Shown here in pieces: positions 58,766 through 64,000 of a DNA stretch of 64,000 nucleotides. Location of the stretch: contig JAJQJQ010000008.1 of the NCBI GenBank assembly GCA_028622995.1, positions 2,356,001 through 2,420,000 on the forward strand, written 5' to 3'. The notes below the pieces were generated by a model, which was not told where the DNA came from, did no database searches, and saw only the letters and a list, made by a program, of their open reading frames with translations. Made by a program: the position numbers and the translations under genes. Numbering within the stretch: the first letter of the stretch is position 1; each line of letters opens with the position of its first letter. This stretch comes from Panagrolaimus kolymaensis (taxonomy: Eukaryota; Nematoda; Chromadorea; Rhabditida; Panagrolaimidae).

Positions 58766-59886
58766 GTTGATTTTTAAAATGGAGTTTGCAAATGCTAAAA
58801 AATATTTTTGTATGCCTTTTTAAATATATTTATTTGTATCTTTTAAAATTGTTAAAAATTAAATCGAGCACAAGTATCATAAAATAATAAAATTAAAAAA
58901 AATTTGGTTTAAAAAATGAATTAAAAAAACGGCGTTGAAAAGTGCTTTTTTTTGTGATCATTACTATTTGAAAAATCACGCGTTTTTCTTCGAAAAAATA
59001 ATGTATTGATTTTTTTAATTTTGCCGTTAGCGCCAGCCATCCATCCTTCAACGGTTAAAATGTAAATAGTTACGTTGCGGCTATGTTTGAATGAATTTTT
59101 TATTTTTGGTCGCTCACATTTATAAAGCTTCGAAACAACTTTTTTTCATTTATAAATTACTTGGTTTACTTTGAATTTTTAAATATTTCTTGTTTTTTTT
59201 TTGTTAAATTTTAGTTTTTATTCATTCGTCAACTATTTAAATAAATATTTAACTTTTTTTTAAACAAATAATAAACCATTTCATCTTTTTTCATCAACAA
59301 CCATTTTAGTTTTTCGGCCTTCATTGCACATGTCACATGCTCATTACCATAGCAGGTTTCATATTCGGTCCATATGCTTGCCACAAGCTCACTGATGAAA
59401 ATAAAAGTTAAAATAAAGAATGCCCGGATTTTGTTAAATAATATAATTTCGAGCAAAATGTTGTTCATAAAGATAAACAAGAAAATTACGATGGGTTCCA
59501 TTAAATATTTGGAAAAAACACTTTAATTTAACTAATAAAACCAAGCAAACCTTGGAATACACTCTGCTATTCGAATAAAAATGTTTGAAGAAACAATTAA
59601 ATTATTGCGCATTTTTCTTGCGAAGATAAAAAAAGACTAAACAAAATTTCTGAGGTCAAGCAAATTGTCCCCTTAAATGATGCTTAGTTTCAATGATAAT
59701 TAAAAATTTTATAGATCCATAATTTTCGCATCATTTTTTGGCAATCCTTCCTTTTCTTTTTCATTGGACTAAACCTCTTGTCTTGGATTTCTAGAAAATA
59801 TTTAGAAAGTCTAGAATATTGCAGATTTTTTTTATCGTGCATTTTTTGATCTTTTTTTCATTTTCGCTTTAGCAAGTCAAAGAGAT
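58766..59886. other. Intergenic; one weak minus-strand frame
   Basis: About 1.1 kb. A 90-codon minus frame at 59229-59501 begins with a long hydrophobic stretch and then ETCYGNEHVTCAMK, so it could be a small secreted or membrane protein. It has no splice partners or paralog and I give it low weight. Just before the BTB gene, TTTTCGCTTTAG could be a trans-splice acceptor. Confidence 0.4.
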
Positions 59887-60694
59887 ATGTTTTTTGTTAA
59901 TTTACAACCTCGTTCAAATATAATGGAATCATGGTCATCAATCTTACCATCTCAAAATCAAATTAGACGATTTTTCAAAGCCATTTGCATCCCAAGTTTT
60001 GGCAGTAATGAAGAAATCAATGATGATGCTAAAAATGCGGATGGATTTAATCAAACAACACCCGTTTCTTCAATCGCAGATAATTTACTTAAACATGATG
60101 TGACTTTCATAACTCCTAAAAACTCGGTGGTTTATGGAGAAAAAGAAAAATTATCCAAAATCTCCCTAATTTTAAAAGCCATTTTGGAAAATCTTGAAGA
60201 TGGCGAAATTGAAGTAAAATTTAATGAAAAAATTATGAAAGCTTTCATCAATTATTCTAATGGAAATGAAGATGGCATTTTTGAAAATGAAATTAATCTT
60301 TACAAAGTTGCTAAACATTTTTCTGTCGATGATTTAAAGGTAATTTTTTATTTCATATTTCTTTTGTTATTAATATAAAATTAATCTTTTTTAGGAAAAA
60401 TGCATCGCAACTCTAAAAAGAAGAATTACCGAACAAGGCCTTGTAACTATCCATATTTCTGAAAAGCCCAAATCTGCTCGAAAAACCCCTAATCAAATTC
60501 AAGATCTTACACCATCGGAACAAGAAAATGGTGGTGGGGGAACACCCTTGGAAGAAGAACGTCCAAAAACAAGATTACGAGTAGTGAAGCAGACTCGAAG
60601 ACAACTTAGCATTATGCGGGCTGACGGAGGCGGACAAAATATTCGTCAATTATCAGATATTGTAGTTATGTACTCCGAATCTGATTCAGATTAG
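59887..60694 (+). CDS. BTB/POZ-like domain protein, copy 1
   Basis: Exons 59887-60339 and 60395-60694, joined in phase 0, give 250 residues. The core (about 80-165) reads VVYGEKEKLSKISLILKAILE, then VKFNEKIMKAFINYSNGNE, YKVAKHFSVDDLKEKCIATL. The order of strands and helices is that of the BTB/Skp1 fold, with the late helix VAKxFxVxDLKxxC typical of BTB proteins. The C-terminus is disordered, with basic and acidic (SESDSD) runs. It has no Kelch, MATH or zinc-finger partner. The tandem paralog at 61245 shares the intron at DLK/EKC. BTB proteins often recruit cullin-3. The start could also be the ATG at 59923. Confidence 0.75.
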
Positions 60695-61244
60695 CCAACC
60701 CATCAATGAAATAGCAATAAAAGTTCACTGGCATGGATGTCTTTTTGGATTACCAACAACTTTTATTTAAAATTATTGTATTTATGAATTTTGTATTTAT
60801 TGCTTTTTTGTTGGAGATCTCAGTATAGCATTTATATATATGTTTTTTCTTTTCAAATAACATTCAAATTTTTTTCTATGATTTATAAAAGATAATATAT
60901 AAAACAATGTATTTTTCAATTAACAAATATATTAATAATTTATTTTTATTTATGAGACAATAATTTCATAAAGTTTAATTATTTGAAAATGTTGTGAGCA
61001 CGCCCGACAAATTTAGCACTTACTTTTGGAGGAGAAAAAAAGAGACTAAAATAACAAAACACAGGTCAAACAAATCATACCCATAAAGCCCAAATGTTCT
61101 TCATGGTTCAAAAAAAAGTTTTATTGATTTTTGCATATTTTTTTCATTGGCAATTTTTGTTGTTGCATTTGCCATTGCTCTCTCTTTTTTTTAAACCAAA
61201 CTTAGAAATATCTTTGTTACTTTTTTTTATTTTTTAAAAAAGCT
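60695..61244. other. Intergenic, AT-rich
   Basis: About 550 bp between tandem BTB paralogs. I see nothing beyond A/T runs and possible polyadenylation signals. Confidence 0.55.
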
Positions 61245-61885
61245 ATGGATGAAGAAAATAATTCTTCAACTTCTAAAAATAATAAAAATGGAGTAATATT
61301 TTACACGTCAGATTTAACTTACGTTTATGGAAACAAAGAAAAACTTTCCAAAATTTCACCAATTTTAAAATCCATTTTGTATTTTTCTAACGAAGATGGA
61401 AGCAACCATAAAATTCCTGTTAATTTCCCAGCCAAAATTTTAAAAACTTTTGTTAATTATTCGAATGGATGTGAAGAAGAAATTTTTGGAAATGAAATTG
61501 AACTTTACGAAGTTGCAAAAGAATTTGGCGTTCAAGATTTAAAGGTATTATTTTTATATCCAATTTTTTGGTTCGTATAAAAAAATGTTTTTTTTAGGAA
61601 AAATGTATGGCTTCACTCAAATATCGAGTTACGATTCTACAAGGTCTTTCGGATACTCACAAAATTTTTGTTGCAGAAAAGCAACCCATCATCGATAACA
61701 AAAATCCCAACTCTATTCCCGATGTTTCATTATCAACTAAAAATGTTTATCGAAGACATACCAATGATAAACAAAGACGTCAACCAAGATTAGAAGGAAA
61801 AAAGAAAGTTTCAAAAACCAAACTTCGTAAGCTACGAGCTGCTGCAAAACCACATATGCTAGGTCGCCATCAACAGAAATTATAG
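61245..61885 (+). CDS. BTB/POZ-like domain protein, copy 2
   Basis: Exons 61245-61544 and 61598-61885 give 195 residues. The core matches copy 1 (YVYGNKEKLSKISPILKSIL, FVNYSNGCEEEIFGNEIELYEVAKEFGVQDLK/EKCMASL), with the intron at the same codon. The tail is different: strongly basic (RRHTNDKQRRQPRLEGKKK and LRKLRAAAKPH), suggesting a nuclear signal or nucleic-acid contact. Tails of the two copies share no sequence, so the exon 2 ends evolved separately after duplication. Confidence 0.75.
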
Positions 61886-62198
61886 GACAATGTCGAGACG
61901 GACATTATTCTTTATAACTCATAAACTTACATGAATTTTAAACAAAATTTTCTGGATTTTTATATTTCTTTTTTATTGTTGTTGCAGGTTTACACTTTTT
62001 TTAGTTTTTAGTCATAAGTTTTATTAGTTTACTAGTGTTTTTTTATCGAAATAAAACCCTTTTTTTAGAATAATTTAAATTTGCTAAATTTTTAAACTAA
62101 ACCAAAAAGTTTTTTGCTTTAATTTTAATATATTTTTTAAAACCAAAATTTGGTTTAATAAGAAAAATTTTAAAATTTATTTTCAGAGACCAAAAATT

Positions 62199-62777
62199 AT
62201 GGAGAATTTTACAATTCCAGAAAACGTAACTATGGAAGAAGAAATAGAAAACGATGAAATCCAAAATTATTGGAGAAAACTTATATCGCAAATTTTTGCC
62301 CCAAATTATTTTGTAGGAGCATGGATTGCTTTTCTGGTACTCTACTACCAAACTAGAAATTATATTAATAATCGGGTTTGGATTACATTTGCTATAGCTG
62401 CAACAAGTTTTTCATCAATTTTGAGTTTTCATATAACATGTCTTTATATTTTTGAACATATTCAAAATCCATGGCATATTTGTAAGTCAATGATTTAAAA
62501 AAAGAAGCAAAATAAGTTAATTTATTTTTTAGTAATTATTATCCCATTTTGGATATATTCCATTTGCTTCGGTTGTTATCAAAGTTGTTACCAATACAAT
62601 CCAAATTTGACAATTCTACAATTACAAGATCGAGTAAATAACCGAATGAAAATTCAAATGTGTATTTTTCTTTTATTTGTGACCATTGGTCGTGATGAAT
62701 TATTATTACAACCTATTCTTGTTAGTTCAATCACAATTTGCTCCGTCATAATTTCTATCATCTTTTGGAGATCATAA
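62199..62777 (+). CDS. Four-pass membrane protein, tandem copy 1
   Basis: Exons 62199-62481 and 62533-62777, joined in phase 1, give 175 residues. After an acidic N-terminus (EEEIENDEI) come four hydrophobic segments: AWIAFLVLYYQ, FAIAATSFSSILSF, IIIPFWIYSICFG and ITICSVIISIIF. The SFSS segment and intron position recur in the gene at 63189, marking them as paralogs. I do not recognise the family. A cytoplasmic loop reads QDRVNNRMK. Confidence 0.65.
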
Positions 62778-63035
62778 TATTTTTTGGGATATAAAATTGT
62801 GTTTATTTTCTCTCAATAAACTTAATTTGCTACTTTTTTTTACAATATATTGTATTTTTTCTTTTATGGCGTTGCACTATTTTATTATAAGCGATTTGAT
62901 ACAGATCTAAGAAATCGTCTTTCAAATGATCGAATAGAGAAATTGCTTTTTTTAAATGTAAATTTACCTCTTTATAATTTTAATTGTTGACTCTATTGTT
63001 ATTGTTGTTTTACATAAATATTAATAAAAAAAATC
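62778..63035. other. Short spacer
   Basis: About 260 bp, AT-rich, with an AATAAA just after the preceding stop. Nothing else seen. Confidence 0.5.
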
Positions 63036-63044
63036 TTGAAAAAG

Positions 63045-63175
63045 ACGTTAAATTTCCGTTTCCGTTCCGTTTCCGCGGAAATTACATTAATTTTTCCGTT
63101 TCCGTTTACGGAAACGGAAGCAGATTTTGATTTTTCCGTTTCCGCGGAAACGGAAAAATGTCATTTCCGTCCATC
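63045..63175. repeat. TTTCCG / CGGAAA repeat with perfect palindrome
   Basis: Multiple copies of TTTCCG and its complement CGGAAA. Bases 63131-63158 form a perfect 28 bp palindrome centred on CGCG, and an additional imperfect inverted pair lies near 63097-63120. It is GC-richer than its surroundings. It ends about 14 bp before the ATG of the next gene, so it sits in its promoter or 5' UTR. The open frame that runs through it is a by-product of the repeat. Confidence 0.8.
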
Positions 63176-63188
63176 CCTGGCATCAACT

Positions 63189-63682
63189 ATGACAAAAATT
63201 ATGGCAGCTGGAACTTTCGCGGGAACTTACATTGCTTATATCCATCACAGCTATAGAAATCGCCACATATTTTATCGCCCTTTTGTTTCATTGATTGTGG
63301 GCTTGACAACATTTTCTTCATTTATCGGAACATATTTGACATTAACTGAAGTTGATTTTGAAAATCATTTGGTCTATTCTAGTAAGCCTCAGCTTCTATC
63401 TAATTTTTTAATAATGCAACATATAATATTTTAGTCGCATACTTAATCGTTTTGGGATATGTCGTACTTTTTGCTGCCATCATGGGATATTGCCGCTTTG
63501 ATCCTAAAATGAAAGTACCTGCAGTACGAAGCCTTTATATTGATCAAGCTCTCATTCAAATGGGCATTTTCTTGCCATTTATGGTTATGCATAAAAATTT
63601 CTTGTTTTCAGACATTACTTCAAATAACATTGCAAATGCCATAGTTTTTTTTAATTTCATTGTTTACTGCTTTATTTTATAA
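63189..63682 (+). CDS. Four-pass membrane protein, tandem copy 2
   Basis: Exons 63189-63381 and 63435-63682, joined in phase 1, give 146 residues. Segments IMAAGTFAGTYIAYI, SLIVGLTTFSSFIG, IAYLIVLGYVVLFAAIMGY and the last IVFFNFIVYCFIL are hydrophobic. TTFSSFI and the intron position match the gene at 62199, with a shorter N-terminus. The frame extends upstream through the TTTCCG repeat, but the ATG at 63189, just after the repeat, is the sensible start. No family recognised. Confidence 0.7.
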
Positions 63683-63889
63683 CTATAGTATTTAGTTATT
63701 ATTATTTTCTTTCGTTTGTTGTTTCAATTCTTATGTTTCGTTAGTTCAAATAAAAAAATTTATTAAAAAATTCATAAAATAAAAGGAATCAGTTGGATAA
63801 AGTTTTTTTTATTATTTTTTCATATTTTTTTTGTATTTTTTCGATAATGAAAGTTTTTGAAAACAGTAAAGCGTTTTTCTTAAGCTCAA

Positions 63890-64000
63890 TTAAATCGGCA
63901 AATTTTGGTTTAAAGATACTTTCATGCCGTTGAAGTTTTGCGTTAAAAATGCTTCATAGTTTATAATAGTTTTATATGCTTTGGATGCTGCTTTAATATA
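63890..64000 (-). CDS. Possible 3' end of a gene entering from the right edge
   Basis: One minus frame is open from the window edge to a TAA at 63890-63892 and reads IKAASKAYKTIINYEAF then QNFNGMKVSLNQ. Its composition is less A/T-runs-driven than random frames here. Only about 36 codons are visible, so it is tentative. Confidence 0.3.
   Translation of the reverse strand, partial: YIKAASKAYKTIINYEAFLTQNFNGMKVSLNQNLPI

Noticed and set aside
59229..59501. A 90-codon minus-strand frame with a hydrophobic start
   Set aside because: Possible small membrane protein, but composition matches local A/T-rich frames and there is no supporting feature.
1..64000. CRISPR arrays, bacterial operons, rRNA genes or viral genes
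   Set aside because: No regularly spaced repeats with unique spacers, no Shine-Dalgarno-led gene runs, no rRNA-like segments, and no polymerase, capsid or integrase-like motifs were seen.

Overview
This is AT-rich eukaryotic DNA from a nematode. The evidence is the small genes split by short GT-AG introns (many 42-60 bp, with TTTTCAG-like acceptors), the long low-complexity A/T intergenic runs, and the gene content: several Argonautes in one locus, tandem double-domain C-type lectins, chemoreceptor-type GPCRs, an F-box-like family and BTB paralogs. I cannot name the species. Gene models below were built by joining open frames at splice sites whose phase agrees and, where possible, by aligning paralogs inside the window.

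Layout. 1-632 (-) is the 5' part of a divergent Hsp70-like gene that runs off the left edge. 1026-1999 is a secreted two-domain C-type lectin. 2.0-7.3 kb is a gene-poor block with a minisatellite inside an inverted repeat, one arm of a dispersed repeat and a decayed coding fragment. 7336-9098 is a two-pass membrane protein ending in a RING-H2 finger. 9633-10787 is an Srd-like chemoreceptor. 11187-23187 is an Argonaute cluster: one gene on minus, then two on plus. They share intron positions but differ in the N-terminus (RG-rich in two, missing in the middle one) and in the last residue of the PIWI catalytic tetrad (Asp, His, Asp). 24199-24971 is a small secreted cysteine-rich protein that single-frame scans miss.

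25-31 kb holds a leucine-rich-repeat membrane protein, an inverted scrap of it, and a protein that fuses a HEPN-like domain, TPR-like helices and an AIG1/septin-like GTPase, with a homopolymer frameshift near its C-terminus. 31.9-34.3 kb is a ZC2HC1-type zinc-finger gene. 34.5-39.0 kb (-) has two more lectins flanking a Nudix (Ap4A hydrolase-like) gene. 39.0-44.5 kb has an F-box-like gene of nine exons, a truncated copy of its first exon, and a four-pass membrane protein. 46178-47151 is a fourth lectin with an in-frame stop. 45-51 kb is repeat-rich. 51-55 kb is a divergent pair of intronless seven-pass receptors with a near-identical internal tract. 55.9-58.8 kb is a tandem Hsp70-like gene related to the one at the left edge. 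59.9-61.9 kb is a tandem BTB pair, and 62.2-63.7 kb a tandem pair of four-pass membrane proteins.

The window reads as a fast-evolving accessory region: most families are present as two or more diverged local copies, several broken or truncated. Likely themes are small-RNA silencing (Argonautes), environmental or immune recognition (lectins, LRR receptor, HEPN-TPR-GTPase), protein turnover and chaperones (RING, BTB, F-box, Hsp70-like) and chemosensation (GPCRs). These roles are inferred from families. The best candidates for something undescribed are the HEPN-TPR-GTPase protein, the tandem Hsp70-like protein with its in-frame-stop junction, and the Argonaute trio with a catalytic His/Asp switch.
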